A model generated the notes under the pieces. It saw nothing but the letters and a program-made list of their open reading frames with translations. It was not told where the DNA came from and made no database searches. Both the position numbers and the translations under genes were made by a program. From positions 186,001 through 250,000 of the forward strand of contig JABAQJ010000008.1 of assembly GCA_019186945.1 (NCBI GenBank): 64,000 nucleotides of DNA, written 5' to 3'. Source of the DNA: Gemmatimonadaceae bacterium (GTDB lineage: Bacteria > Gemmatimonadota > Gemmatimonadetes > Gemmatimonadales > Gemmatimonadaceae). Shown one piece after another: positions 55,532-64,000 of the stretch (within the stretch, counting starts at the first letter, position 1; each line of letters starts with the position of its first letter).

Positions 55532-55718
55532 GTGCGGATCCGGATGAAGGGCAGGGAGGTTGACACCCGTCTGCAGGGGGCCCGCGGGCAGGGACGAAAG
55601 TACGTCCAGGGCCCGAAGATCGACACCGCCAAGCGTGCCGGCTGCGACGGACTCTGCGTCGTCGGAGCCCAGCCGGCTCCGGCGCTGGCGGCTCCACCCC
55701 CTTGCCGACGGGAACTCC

Positions 55719-56321
55719 ATGCCTAAGCTCATGGGCACGTTCTCCTTCCCGGTCATGGCGGCGGTCAAGGCTTTCGATGTTTTCGTCAGTTACGCGACCG
55801 AGGACAAGCTCATCGCGGACTCGATCGTTGCCAAGCTCGAGGCAGCGATGATCCGCTGCTGGATCGCACCACGGGATATCCCGCCTGGGGCGGACTGGCC
55901 GGCGGAGATCGTGACAGCGATCGAGCGAAGCCGCGGAATGGTCGTGGTGGTCAGTCGCAATTCGGTCGAGTCGAAACAGGTGCATCGCGAGGTTGGCAAC
56001 GGCGTGAACGAGGGTCTGTTCGTGATCCCGTTCCGGATCGAGGACGTCGAGCTGTCGAAGAACCTGAAGTTCCACCTCCAGTCGCCCCACTGGCTGGATG
56101 CGATGACTCCGCCGTTGCACGCGCATCTGAGCAGGTTGGTCGACGCAGTACTCCGTTTCCTGGAGGCGTCGTTTCCGATCCCCCGTCCCACTCCGAAGAT
56201 CCTCGAGTTCCCGACGCCGGCGCCTCCGGCTGTCACCGAGGTTCCGCCTGACGAGTGGGGCCGGAAGAAGGGGAGCAAGCCGCAATCCTGGTTCACCCGC
56301 CTGCTGGAGGAGAAGGAATGA
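55719..56321 (+). CDS. TIR-domain protein
   Basis: A 200-residue protein; the start is either ATG 55719 or ATG 55755 (MAAVKAFDVFVSY), the second being closest to the domain edge. Residues about 18-140 are a TIR domain: FDVFVSYATEDKLIADSIV (box 1), CWIAPRDIPPGADWPAEI (BB-loop region) and VVVVSRNSVESKQVHREV. Glu91 in HREV is where NAD-cleaving TIR proteins carry their catalytic Glu. The C-terminal 50 residues are Pro-rich and then basic (EWGRKKGSKPQSWFTRLL). The stop overlaps the start of a two-TM protein (ATGA). TIR proteins in bacteria often cleave NAD+ or make cyclic ADP-ribose signals in phage defence. No sensor domain is fused here, so the partner may supply it. Confidence 0.9.
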   Translation: MPKLMGTFSFPVMAAVKAFDVFVSYATEDKLIADSIVAKLEAAMIRCWIAPRDIPPGADWPAEIVTAIERSRGMVVVVSRNSVESKQVHREVGNGVNEGLFVIPFRIEDVELSKNLKFHLQSPHWLDAMTPPLHAHLSRLVDAVLRFLEASFPIPRPTPKILEFPTPAPPAVTEVPPDEWGRKKGSKPQSWFTRLLEEKE

Positions 56322-56983
56322 GCGCCTTGGGGAGTGCAAGCGCCGCGCTGAACGACATGAAGCCCGCCGGCGGGCCTAACGACCAGCGCGTGACGATCGA
56401 GGGGTCGCTGCTCGATCGTGCAATGCAGAACGACGGCGAAGCGCTGACAACGCTCTTTCGCCAGTTCATTCCTCCGACCGAGCGTATCGAGTTCGCCGAG
56501 TACCTTGGGACGGACGGACTGTTCGGGTTGGGGAACAAGAGCTTCGCCTGCCTCACGGAGCGGCGGCTTGCGTCGCTCCGCGTCGGCATCCTGGGTAAGG
56601 TCTGGTACCAGGACGGTTTCCTCGAGCACACCAACAGCGGCGTCATCCATCAGCCATCGCTGCTGGGACTCTACGTCCTGATCGGATTCACGGTTCTTGC
56701 CTGGCTGTTTTTCGGCGCGGGACTGCTGGGTGCGGCCAGCGGAGGATTTGCCGAGTTGCTCAGTTTCATCCTGCTGCTTGCCGTGCTGCCTCTGATGCTG
56801 TGGCTCGCGATCAAGCTGTTTTATGCGAGGGTGAAATGCGGGTTTGTCTGGTGGGTGCGTGAAGGCGTGGCGGTTTATACTTTCACCAACCGTTCGCGTA
56901 TGCGGCGCGCCAACCACCTGTACCGGTTGTGCGTGGACATGCGCGATGAACGGATCCGTTCTCTGGGGAGATCGTCAGGCTGA
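56318..56983 (+). CDS. Two-TM membrane protein with PH-like N-terminal domain, partner of TIR protein
   Basis: A 221-residue protein translationally coupled to the TIR gene. Residues 25-112 form a soluble domain (FACLTERRLASLRVG, KVWYQDGFLEHTNSGVIHQP) that resembles bacterial PH-like lipid-facing domains; this call is tentative. Two hydrophobic helices follow (about 115-138 and 145-169), then a basic cytoplasmic tail of about 50 residues (RVKCGFVWWVREGVAVYTF, NRSRMRRANHLYRLC). I do not recognise a named family. In known defence operons, two-TM partners of nucleotide-signal enzymes act as membrane effectors, so it could be an effector or membrane anchor for the TIR protein. The amidohydrolase starts 40 bp after its stop. 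Confidence 0.82.
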   Translation: MSALGSASAALNDMKPAGGPNDQRVTIEGSLLDRAMQNDGEALTTLFRQFIPPTERIEFAEYLGTDGLFGLGNKSFACLTERRLASLRVGILGKVWYQDGFLEHTNSGVIHQPSLLGLYVLIGFTVLAWLFFGAGLLGAASGGFAELLSFILLLAVLPLMLWLAIKLFYARVKCGFVWWVREGVAVYTFTNRSRMRRANHLYRLCVDMRDERIRSLGRSSG

Positions 56984-57023
56984 CGACTTGGCCTCCTTCA
57001 CTTCATTGCATCGGGGTGGTGTC

Positions 57024-58334
57024 ATGCTGATTCGCCTGATCCTTGCATCGTCGCTCGCGGCCCTGCCACTGATGGCGCAGGGGGCCAACGCTCGAGATGC
57101 CGCCAAGGCATCGCGCCGTGTCGCGGTTCGCGCGGCGCACCTGATCGACCCCCGCGAGGGTCGCCGCATCGATGACGCGGTTGTCCTCGTATCCGGCGAC
57201 ACGGTGGTTGCCGTGGGCTCGAAGCTCACCATCCCCGGCGGCTATCAGGTCATCGATCTGGGCTCAGCGACCATGCTCCCCGGTTTGATCGACGTGCATA
57301 CGCACCTGACGAGCCAGCAGACCGACTATTACGAAGGTTTGTTCCGTCGATCGCCGATCGACGTAGCCATTACCGCGCACATGAACGCCAGGAAGACACT
57401 GGAGGCCGGTTTCACCAGTGTGCGGGATGTCGGCGCGCCGGAATACGTGGACGTGGCTCTCCGGAACGCCATCGATCGCGGTGACATTCCCGGACCGCGG
57501 ATGGTGGTGGCGTCGCTCAGCCTGTCCGCGACCGGGGGACACGGCGATCTGAACGGGTTCTCGCCGTACCTCGCCGAACGGACGTTAGGCGGGACCGTCG
57601 ACGGCATCGACGAGATCAGGAAGCGAATCCGCCAGAACGTGAAGTACGGCGCCGGCGTCATCAAGTTCGCGGCTGGCGCCGGCGTTCTGTCCGAAGAGGA
57701 ATCCGTCGGAGCGCCGCAGTTCTCGCAGGAGGAGATGAACGCCCTTGTCGCCGAAGCGAAGATGTGGGACAAGAGGGTTGCCGCTCACGCGCACGGCGCG
57801 GACGCGATCCGGATGGCGATCAAGGCCGGCGTGTCCAGCGTAGAGCACGCCGGCCTGATCGACGAAGAGGGCGTACGGCTCGCGTTGCAGCACGGAACGT
57901 ATCTCGTACCGGACATCCTCACCGACGAATGGATCCTCGCCCACGGAAAGGAGAACGGATTGCCCGAAAAGATCCTCGAGAAGGAACGAGTGCTTCGGGT
58001 GAACCAGAACGAGAACTGGGGTCGCGCCATCAAGGCCGGTGTGAAGTTCGCCTTCGGTACGGACGCAGGTGTGTATCCACACGGCGAAAACGCGAAGCAG
58101 TTCGCATACCTGAAGCAGTTGCCGCTGACGAGCATGCAGATGATCCAGATGGCGACCGTCAACGCCGCCGATCTGATGGGATGGAGCAGGAAGGTTGGCG
58201 ACCTGTCTGCCGGAAAGTTCGCGGACATCATCGCCGTGCCCGGGGATCCGCTCGCGGACGTGACGCAACTGGAGCGAGTGTCGTTCGTGATGAAGGGGGG
58301 TGAGGTGGTTCGTCGCGGCGGCGTCGCGCAATAA
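57024..58334 (+). CDS. Secreted metal-dependent amidohydrolase (imidazolonepropionase/prolidase-like)
   Basis: A 436-residue protein from the ATG at 57024 with a signal peptide (RLILASSLAALPLMAQG). The metal site of the amidohydrolase superfamily is complete: His92 and His94 in DVHTHL, the carbamylated-Lys candidate Lys214 in GVIKFAAGAG, His255/His257 in AAHAHGAD, His275 in VEHAGL, and Asp in AFGTDAGVYPHG. The sequence around LTSVRDVGAPE-type motifs resembles bacterial Xaa-Arg/Xaa-Lys dipeptidases of this superfamily. The likely role is periplasmic hydrolysis of a dipeptide or cyclic amide. It lies 40 bp downstream of the TIR module on the same strand but looks like housekeeping scavenging. 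Confidence 0.92.
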   Translation: MLIRLILASSLAALPLMAQGANARDAAKASRRVAVRAAHLIDPREGRRIDDAVVLVSGDTVVAVGSKLTIPGGYQVIDLGSATMLPGLIDVHTHLTSQQTDYYEGLFRRSPIDVAITAHMNARKTLEAGFTSVRDVGAPEYVDVALRNAIDRGDIPGPRMVVASLSLSATGGHGDLNGFSPYLAERTLGGTVDGIDEIRKRIRQNVKYGAGVIKFAAGAGVLSEEESVGAPQFSQEEMNALVAEAKMWDKRVAAHAHGADAIRMAIKAGVSSVEHAGLIDEEGVRLALQHGTYLVPDILTDEWILAHGKENGLPEKILEKERVLRVNQNENWGRAIKAGVKFAFGTDAGVYPHGENAKQFAYLKQLPLTSMQMIQMATVNAADLMGWSRKVGDLSAGKFADIIAVPGDPLADVTQLERVSFVMKGGEVVRRGGVAQ

Positions 58335-58352
58335 GCCCTCCCGGCACGGTCG

Positions 58353-59009
58353 GTGAATCGGTTGACAGAAGCCGACGTGCGCGTGCTTGGCGCGCTGATC
58401 GAAAAGGAGATGACGACGCCGGACTACTATCCGCTGTCGCTCAACGCACTCACCGCGGCGTGCAACCAGGCGTCGAATCGCGATCCGGTCGTCAGCTACG
58501 ATGAGGACACGGTGTCGCAGGCGCTGGATCGCCTGAGGCGGATGTCGCTCGCCAGGTCGATCAAGCGGGCGGACTCACGAGTGAGCAAGTTCAGCCATAA
58601 CGCTGACGAGACCCTGAGCCTCTCAGCGTCCGAGAAGGCAATTCTCTGCACCCTGCTGCTGCGCGGACCGCAGACCGTGGGAGAGTTGAAGGTGCGGGCC
58701 AGCCGGATGGCGCCGTTCGCGTCCACGCTGGAGGTGGAACAGGTGTTGGTTACACTGGGGAGGCGGGAAGGGGCGCCGCTGGTGGCACACCTGCCGCGGC
58801 GTCCGGGCCAGAAGGACGGACGGTACGCGCACCTCCTCGCTGGCGAGGTTGCTGCTGGCGGGGCGGTCGATCCGGAGGATTCGGTGGAGCAGCAAGCGGC
58901 AGCCGGCGACGGGCATCTCGCGACGCTGAAGGAACGCGTGGAGGAACTGGAGAAGTCGCTTGCAGACCTGCGGTCGGAGTTCGCGGCTTTCAGGAGGCAG
59001 TTCGAGTAG
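58353..59009 (+). CDS. yceH: YceH family (DUF480) protein
   Basis: A 218-residue protein from the GTG at 58353, 18 bp after the amidohydrolase stop. The YceH signature is clear: VRVLGALIEKEMTTPDYYPLSLNAL near the N-terminus, ACNQASNRDPVVSY, LSASEKAILCTLLLRGPQT and REGAPLVAHLPRRPGQKDGRYAHLL. The fold is two winged helices. A C-terminal coiled coil (LKERVEELEKSLADLRSEF) closes it. The molecular function of YceH is not established; a DNA-binding role is inferred from fold. No unusual features. Confidence 0.95.
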   Translation: MNRLTEADVRVLGALIEKEMTTPDYYPLSLNALTAACNQASNRDPVVSYDEDTVSQALDRLRRMSLARSIKRADSRVSKFSHNADETLSLSASEKAILCTLLLRGPQTVGELKVRASRMAPFASTLEVEQVLVTLGRREGAPLVAHLPRRPGQKDGRYAHLLAGEVAAGGAVDPEDSVEQQAAAGDGHLATLKERVEELEKSLADLRSEFAAFRRQFE

Positions 59010-59125
59010 CCGTCGCGCCGACCGGACGCCACGACAAGTCCCGCGCTCGCACGGATCCCCGTACGGTTCGAGGGTGGTAGCGGCGATCGAGTCCCTTAAC
59101 CCACTCCATGATCGGCTCATATCGT

Positions 59126-59662
59126 ATGCGAACGACTGTCTTTGTCGGTACCAGCCTGGATGGCTTCATCGCGCGCCCGGATGGCGCGCTCGACTTCCTC
59201 GATCGTCGGACGGGCGAAGCCGAGCCTCATGGATACGAGGAGTTCTTCGCGACTGTCGACGCACTGGTGATGGGACGCAACACCTTCGACACTGTAATGT
59301 CGTTCAACAGCTGGCCGTACGGGACCAAGCCCGTGTTCGTATTGAGCAACCGTCCACTCCCGGCGATTCCTGATGGCGCGACCGTCGAGCGGCTCTCGGG
59401 TGCGCCGAGCGAGGTCGTGTCGCAGCTTTCGGCGCGTGGGTTCGGAAATCTATATGTCGACGGCGGTCACACGGTCCAGGCATTTCTTCAGGCCGGCCAG
59501 ATCGATCGCTTGATCGTGACGCGCGTACCGGTACTCATAGGATCGGGCATTCCGCTGTTCGGTGCGGTTCGGAAGGACGTTCCGCTCGACCACATCGCGA
59601 CGAAGGTTTATCGCACGGGTTTGGTGCAGAGCGAGTATGCAGTGGTGAAGGAGACGGGCTAA
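59126..59662 (+). CDS. Dihydrofolate-reductase-like (RibD C-terminal domain) protein
   Basis: A 178-residue protein from the ATG at 59126 (RTTVFVGTSLDGFIARPDG); an ATG six codons earlier (59108) is possible. The DHFR/RibD_C fold is seen in SLDGFIARPDGALDFL, LVMGRNTFDTVM, VFVLSNRPLP, NLYVDGGHTVQAFLQAG, the NADPH-binding segment, and RVPVLIGSGIPLFG. This YyaP/YwjB-like group is distinct from FolA and its reductase substrate is usually unknown. It is a single gene between YceH and the convergent Ser/Thr kinase gene. Not enough is visible to link it to folate or riboflavin synthesis. Confidence 0.9.
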   Translation: MRTTVFVGTSLDGFIARPDGALDFLDRRTGEAEPHGYEEFFATVDALVMGRNTFDTVMSFNSWPYGTKPVFVLSNRPLPAIPDGATVERLSGAPSEVVSQLSARGFGNLYVDGGHTVQAFLQAGQIDRLIVTRVPVLIGSGIPLFGAVRKDVPLDHIATKVYRTGLVQSEYAVVKETG

Positions 59663-59729
59663 CTGCGAAGGTCGCGGTTTGCTGGGCCGCGGCGTGGTGA
59701 AGGAACGATATTCCTGGCGCCTTGGCGCG

Positions 59730-61187
59730 CTACCGGGTCACGCCCGTCCCCTGCGACGCAGGCTCGACCACGAGCGTGTCAAGGGTTGCAGCGATCCGGG
59801 AGCCTAACGTGAGTACAGTCGAATCGGGTGCCGACGTCAGTACGGAAGTGGGGCCGAATGTGCGCAGCAGGTTGCCGTTCCGGGCATCAGTGAGTTCGAG
59901 GATCAATTCGATCCGACTGCCGTTACGGAAATACCCGCCCGAGAGCACGTAGGCGGCTTGCGTCTCGATGGCTACGTCGCGCAGACTCGCGCCGGCGACC
60001 GCCTGGCGTTGCACCTGTTGCCGCCTCGCCAGCCAGCGTCGACTGGTGACGACACGCAGTCCCGGCACCTGCGCCAGGCGCGTGGCGAGGATGTCTCCGG
60101 CGACGTCTCCCCATCGCGCGAAAGCGGAATCCGCCGTTTCGTTGTCCAGGTCAGCCACGACCACGCGGCGTGCGTCGAGCGTGCGGAGTACTGCGCTGTT
60201 CCGGCGGACCGACAGGACGGTACCTAACGCGATGCCGACCACCAGGATGGCCACGCCGGCGGCAGCGGCCCTCCGGCTGGCGATCGCGGGCGTCGAGGCC
60301 CGGAATGCGCTGACCAGAGCGTCGCGGAACTCGGTCGCGGAGGCCGGGCGTTCGTCGGGAGCTGGGCGCAAGGCGGAGAGTACGACGGCCTCGACCCGCG
60401 AGGGCACGTGCACCCCGTGCTCGCTCATCGGGCGCGGTGGGCCGCCGAACCGGGCGGCAAGGGTCTCCGACACGGTCCGACCGCGGAACGGCGCCACACC
60501 GGTGAGCATCTCGTAACACACAGCGCCTAACGAAAACACATCCGACCGCGCGTCGACGCCATTGCCATCGGTCATCTGCTCCGGGCTGACGTAGAGCGGT
60601 GTCCCTACAAAGGAGCCGGCGGCAGTCAACCGCTCGTCGGCCGGGACCGTCGTCGCGGATACGACGTCCGCCAGCGAGGCACTCTCTCCGTCCCGCATCG
60701 CCAGGCCGAAATCGGCGACCACGGCGTGCTCGTACTCGACAAGGATGTTCTCCGGCTTGATGTCCCGGTGGACAATGCCCTGCGAGTGCGCATAGGCGAG
60801 AGCGTCCGCGATCTCGCTCGCCAGGCCGACGACGCGCCGCGTCGTCAACGGCCCCGATTGAAGCAGCTGACGCAGTGTCTGGCCGCTCGCCAACGGCATG
60901 ATCGCGAAAATCGACCCGTCAGTTGCCACGCCGGCGTCGAACAGTGGCAGGATGTGCGGATGACTCAGCCGCGCCACGACCGCGACCTCTCGCTGGAAAC
61001 GCTGGAGTGCCGCCGACGTGGCCCGCGAAGAGTCGATGACCTTCACCGCCACGTCCCGTTCGAGCCGAGCGTCGTGCGCCCGGTAGACCGTGGCCGTGCC
61101 GCCCTGGCCGATGACACGCGTGACCTCGAGTCCCTTGTCGGCCAGCGCACGCGCGACATCGGGGTTGGGCAAGTCAGCCGCAATCAC
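59730..61187 (-). CDS. Membrane Ser/Thr protein kinase with C-terminal FlgO-like domain
   Basis: A 485-residue protein. I chose the GTG at 61187 (VIAADLPNPDVARALADK) since upstream residues look non-coding. The kinase domain (23-285) has GQGGTATVY, ATP-anchor Lys49 (VAVKVI), catalytic HRDIKPEN with Asp142, DFG at 159-161, and SFVGTPLYVSPEQM in the activation segment. One TM helix (about 305-325, AAGVAILVVGIALGTVLS) separates a C-terminal domain of about 150 residues (VVVADLDNET, VSGDILATRL-type segment, YVLSGGYFRNGSRIELILEL) similar to FlgO/adenylate-cyclase-associated domains. That domain would lie outside the cytoplasm and may sense a signal. It diverges from the last gene. Confidence 0.92.
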   Translation of the reverse strand: MIAADLPNPDVARALADKGLEVTRVIGQGGTATVYRAHDARLERDVAVKVIDSSRATSAALQRFQREVAVVARLSHPHILPLFDAGVATDGSIFAIMPLASGQTLRQLLQSGPLTTRRVVGLASEIADALAYAHSQGIVHRDIKPENILVEYEHAVVADFGLAMRDGESASLADVVSATTVPADERLTAAGSFVGTPLYVSPEQMTDGNGVDARSDVFSLGAVCYEMLTGVAPFRGRTVSETLAARFGGPPRPMSEHGVHVPSRVEAVVLSALRPAPDERPASATEFRDALVSAFRASTPAIASRRAAAAGVAILVVGIALGTVLSVRRNSAVLRTLDARRVVVADLDNETADSAFARWGDVAGDILATRLAQVPGLRVVTSRRWLARRQQVQRQAVAGASLRDVAIETQAAYVLSGGYFRNGSRIELILELTDARNGNLLRTFGPTSVLTSAPDSTVLTLGSRIAATLDTLVVEPASQGTGVTR

Positions 61188-61400
61188 CAGTCGACGGTGG
61201 GAGCGGCGACCTCGGCCGATCCGGTGCGTCGGCTGCGGAAGTCGAAGGGAAGGCCAGACGTCTCGATCATGCACACGTTGGAATGGCGCTGCGCATGAAA
61301 TGTGAAGGCTGTGGCAGGGAGACGACAGACGGGCTCGCTCTTGTCACGCCGGCGACATCTTCTTAGTCTCGCAGCCACAGGCACCCGCTCCCCAACCCTC

Positions 61401-64000
61401 ATGCCGACACGAGCCCCGTCCGTGGTGCACCGACGCCTGACGATCAGCCTGGTCCTGCTGGTCGGGCTCCTCGATCCCGATGCGGGGCGCGCGCAGCAGG
61501 CGGGAACGCTGCCGTTCGCCAGACGCGTTGCCACCAGGGATCGGTGGAATCCGGACTCGTTAGGTAACCATCGCTTTCTCCTCCACGTGGACGTCGGTGC
61601 CGATGCCATGGTGGCGCGCGTCCCCTGGCGACGCAGGGATCGGAATCCGGAGCAGGTCGCCGCCATTCTCGTCGATGCGCGCACGCACCAGCGCGTGCGC
61701 AATGTCGCTCGTATGGACATCTCGAGGGACGAAGGGTGGTTCGTGTTCCAGCCGGCGTCCGTTCCGGCGGACTACTATCTCTACTACCTGCCTTACGAGG
61801 GTACTGTCCGATCGAACTATCCGAAGATCGCGTACCGGACCGTGGATGACGCGCCGGACAGACAATGGCTGAACCGGAACGCGCTCACGCAGGTGAACGC
61901 GAGATGGAACCGCTGGAGACAGTTGCCGCACGCCAGCGTGGTGGCGTACGAGGCGATCGACAGCATCAGTCGGTTTACCGACATGGAGTTCATCGCGTCA
62001 CGCACGGAAGTGTCGGCCCTGATGGCGAAGTATCCGTGGGCGGAGTACCTGGCCTTCGTCGAGGACCGCGCGAATTCGATCCGGATGACAGACGCGATCC
62101 CGGCACGATGGGCGTCGGCAGGCGCTTTCCGCGCCTTCCGCGGCAGGGCGGCGCGAGGCGAGTACTACACGTTCCAGATCGGCGTCGCCGCCACCCGCAA
62201 GCGTCTGGACGGCCTCGCCGTCAGCTTCACACCCTTGTCGCATCGAACGGCCGACACGAGTCTCCCGGCGTCGGCAATCGCCAGCTTCAATACGGCGGGG
62301 ATCGATTGGTCCGGACGCTCCTTCACCCGGACGCTTAGCGTGCCGCGCGGGAAGATCCAGCCACTCTGGTTCGGCGTGCAGATTCCGATCGGCGCGCTCC
62401 CCGGCGATTACCAGACGGACGCCACGATCGTAGCCGACGGCGTACGACCACAACGAGTGCGCATCGTGATCGATGTGTCGCCGGACACGATCGGCAATCG
62501 CGGCGACGACAACCCGTACCGCATGACGCGCCTGCGCTGGCTCGACTCGCAGTTGGCGGCCGACGACAGTGTCGTGGCGCCGTTCACGCCAATGACCGTT
62601 GCGGGCGCGACGGTAGGCGTTCTCGGACGGACGCTGTCATTCGGCGACGATGGCCTCCCGACGTCGATCAAGAGCCACTTCGCCCCGGATGTCACGCGCC
62701 TGACGAGTTCGTCGCGCGAGATCCTTGCGGGGCCGATTCACCTGCAAGTACGGACGACAACGACGTTGCCGGAGTGGAGCGGCGAGCGAGCGCGCATAAC
62801 ACGGCAGGCCCCCGGAGCGGTCGAGTGGATTGCCGATCGCCGAGCAGGGCCGCTAACGATGCGTCTTCGCGCGAGAATGGAGTTCGACGGGACGACGGAG
62901 TTCGAGAACACCTTGCTGGCGACCGATTCGGTGCGGCTCTCGGATGTACGCCTCGAGATCCCGATGGCGGCTGATGCCGCGAAATACATGATGGGGCTTG
63001 GCGAAAGAGGAGGGCGCCGGCCGCAGGAAGTGCACTGGGTCTGGGACGTGGAGAAGAAGAACCAGGACGCAGCATGGCTCGGCGATGTCAACGCCGGGCT
63101 CCAGTTCACGCTCAAGGACGAACACTACGTCCGACCGCTCAACACGAATTTCTACGTCTCGAAACCCCTCGTCCTACCCACGTCCTGGGCGAACGGCGGC
63201 CTTGGCGGATGCGAGATCGCCGCCGCTCCCGACACGTCGGGTGATCGGCAGACAGTCCTGGTGTCGTGCTTCTCCGGCGCGCGCACGATGCGAAAAGGCG
63301 ATTCGCTTCGGTTCGACTTCCGGCTGATGATCTCGCCGTTCAAGCCGCTGGACACGCAGGGCCAATGGCGGACGCGCTACTTCCACGCCTTCGTGCCCGT
63401 CGACTCGGTGGCTCTGCGCGGTGCGAACACGATCAATGTGCACCACGCGAATCGCGTGAATCCATGGATCAACTATCCGTTCCTCGAGCCGGCGGCGATG
63501 AAGGCCTACATCGACTCGGCACACGAGAAACGCATGCAGGTGAAGATCTACTACACAGTGCGCGAACTCACCAATCACGCACCGGAGATCTTCGCGCTAC
63601 GATCGCTGGGCGATGAAGTGCTGTCCTACGGTCCCGGAGGCGGGTATTCCTGGCTGCAGGAGCACCTCGGCGACGACTATATCGCCGCCTGGCATGTTCC
63701 CGAGAACAAGGATGCGGCGATCGTCAACAGCGGCGTGTCACGCTGGCACAACTACTACGTGGAGGGTCTGAGCTGGCTCGTCAGGAACGTGGGCATCGAC
63801 GGTCTGTACATCGATGACGTCGCGTTCGATCGCACGACCATGAAACGCGTCCGCAAGGTCCTGGATCGCGGCAACCCGCGCGCCCTGATCGACCTGCATT
63901 CGGCGAACCAGTACAACCCTCGTGACGGCTATGCGTCGAGTGCGAACCTGTACCTTGAGCACTTCCCGTTCCTGAACCGACTCTGGTTCGGCGAGTACTT
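61401..64000 (+). CDS. Large secreted glycoside-hydrolase-domain protein (cut by right window edge)
   Basis: The frame is open from the ATG at 61401 to the window end (866 codons), so the gene is partial. A signal peptide (RRLTISLVLLVGLLDPDAG) is followed by about 570 residues of beta-rich segments. A TIM-barrel region follows: GANTINVHHANRVNPWINYPF (first part), AAMKAYIDSAHEKRMQVKIYY, ELTNHAPEIFALRSLGDE, GGYSWLQEHLGDDYIAAW and GIDGLYIDDVAFDRTTMKR. This matches DUF6067-type glycoside-hydrolase-domain proteins also found in Bacteroidota. The DD pair in YIDDVAF is a likely catalytic or substrate site. The glycan target is unknown; the GH20 and GH109-like genes in the window suggest an aminosugar-containing polymer. 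Confidence 0.82.
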   Translation, partial: MPTRAPSVVHRRLTISLVLLVGLLDPDAGRAQQAGTLPFARRVATRDRWNPDSLGNHRFLLHVDVGADAMVARVPWRRRDRNPEQVAAILVDARTHQRVRNVARMDISRDEGWFVFQPASVPADYYLYYLPYEGTVRSNYPKIAYRTVDDAPDRQWLNRNALTQVNARWNRWRQLPHASVVAYEAIDSISRFTDMEFIASRTEVSALMAKYPWAEYLAFVEDRANSIRMTDAIPARWASAGAFRAFRGRAARGEYYTFQIGVAATRKRLDGLAVSFTPLSHRTADTSLPASAIASFNTAGIDWSGRSFTRTLSVPRGKIQPLWFGVQIPIGALPGDYQTDATIVADGVRPQRVRIVIDVSPDTIGNRGDDNPYRMTRLRWLDSQLAADDSVVAPFTPMTVAGATVGVLGRTLSFGDDGLPTSIKSHFAPDVTRLTSSSREILAGPIHLQVRTTTTLPEWSGERARITRQAPGAVEWIADRRAGPLTMRLRARMEFDGTTEFENTLLATDSVRLSDVRLEIPMAADAAKYMMGLGERGGRRPQEVHWVWDVEKKNQDAAWLGDVNAGLQFTLKDEHYVRPLNTNFYVSKPLVLPTSWANGGLGGCEIAAAPDTSGDRQTVLVSCFSGARTMRKGDSLRFDFRLMISPFKPLDTQGQWRTRYFHAFVPVDSVALRGANTINVHHANRVNPWINYPFLEPAAMKAYIDSAHEKRMQVKIYYTVRELTNHAPEIFALRSLGDEVLSYGPGGGYSWLQEHLGDDYIAAWHVPENKDAAIVNSGVSRWHNYYVEGLSWLVRNVGIDGLYIDDVAFDRTTMKRVRKVLDRGNPRALIDLHSANQYNPRDGYASSANLYLEHFPFLNRLWFGEY

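Noticed and set aside
1-64000. tRNA, rRNA, CRISPR arrays, insertion sequences or integrase-attachment sites
   Set aside because: Reading both strands gave no cloverleaf with CCA-type end, no regularly spaced direct repeats and no transposase or integrase motif.

Overview
The window is GC-rich (roughly 65% by eye), densely packed chromosomal DNA of a free-living, heterotrophic, diderm bacterium. The gene content points to Gemmatimonadota, with Acidobacteriota as the main alternative: a PadR regulator next to an ADOP-type MacB/FtsX permease, many secreted peptidases (M28, S8, M19-like, DUF885), Tat-signal TIM-barrel isomerases, an Asp-box propeller protein of about 1,100 residues, and a Ser/Thr kinase with a C-terminal periplasmic domain. 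This assignment is inference. I saw no rRNA, tRNA, CRISPR array, prophage or insertion sequence.

Layout. 1-4.4 kb: the end of a BamA/D15 outer-membrane protein, an amidase and an M29-like protein. 4.6-5.9 kb: a multiply frameshifted SMP-30-like pseudogene. 6.0-9.1 kb: a palindromic promoter, PadR and an ADOP permease, followed by a 60-bp near-perfect inverted repeat. 9.2-21.3 kb: secreted or Tat-exported enzymes (class V aminotransferase, DUF885 lipoprotein, di-haem cytochrome c, two sugar isomerase-like proteins, a subtilase, a beta-lactamase-fold hydrolase) and, on the minus strand, a three-domain kinase/M23/aminotransferase fusion. 21.4-29.3 kb (minus): two CPA2-type antiporter proteins translationally coupled to a binding lipoprotein, an M28 peptidase, and a Na+/solute symporter with an overlooked 34-residue membrane peptide upstream. 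29.5-32.3 kb: a two-subunit molybdenum hydroxylase. 32.4-39.5 kb (minus): esterase, aldo/keto reductase-Rid fusion, GH109-like oxidoreductase, M19-like protein, an amidase remnant and an M28 peptidase.

39.8-48.7 kb is a sugar-oxidation cluster. A sugar kinase, a polyphosphate-glucokinase-like enzyme, zwf and gnd are on the minus strand and diverge from pgl and a GH15 glucoamylase. A nucleotidyltransferase closes the block. Together they could release glucose from alpha-glucans, phosphorylate it and run the whole oxidative pentose phosphate pathway. 49-55.5 kb: GH20 hexosaminidase, a DUF4185 lipoprotein and an Asp-box propeller. 55.7-57 kb: a TIR-domain protein coupled to a small two-TM protein, the best candidate for a little-described signalling or defence module. 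57-64 kb: amidohydrolase, YceH, a DHFR-like protein, a Ser/Thr kinase and the start of a large glycoside-hydrolase-like protein cut by the window edge.

A window-wide signal is the word CGTTAGG, mostly read in the coding strand as Leu(TTA)-Gly. It accounts for most TTA codons I found.
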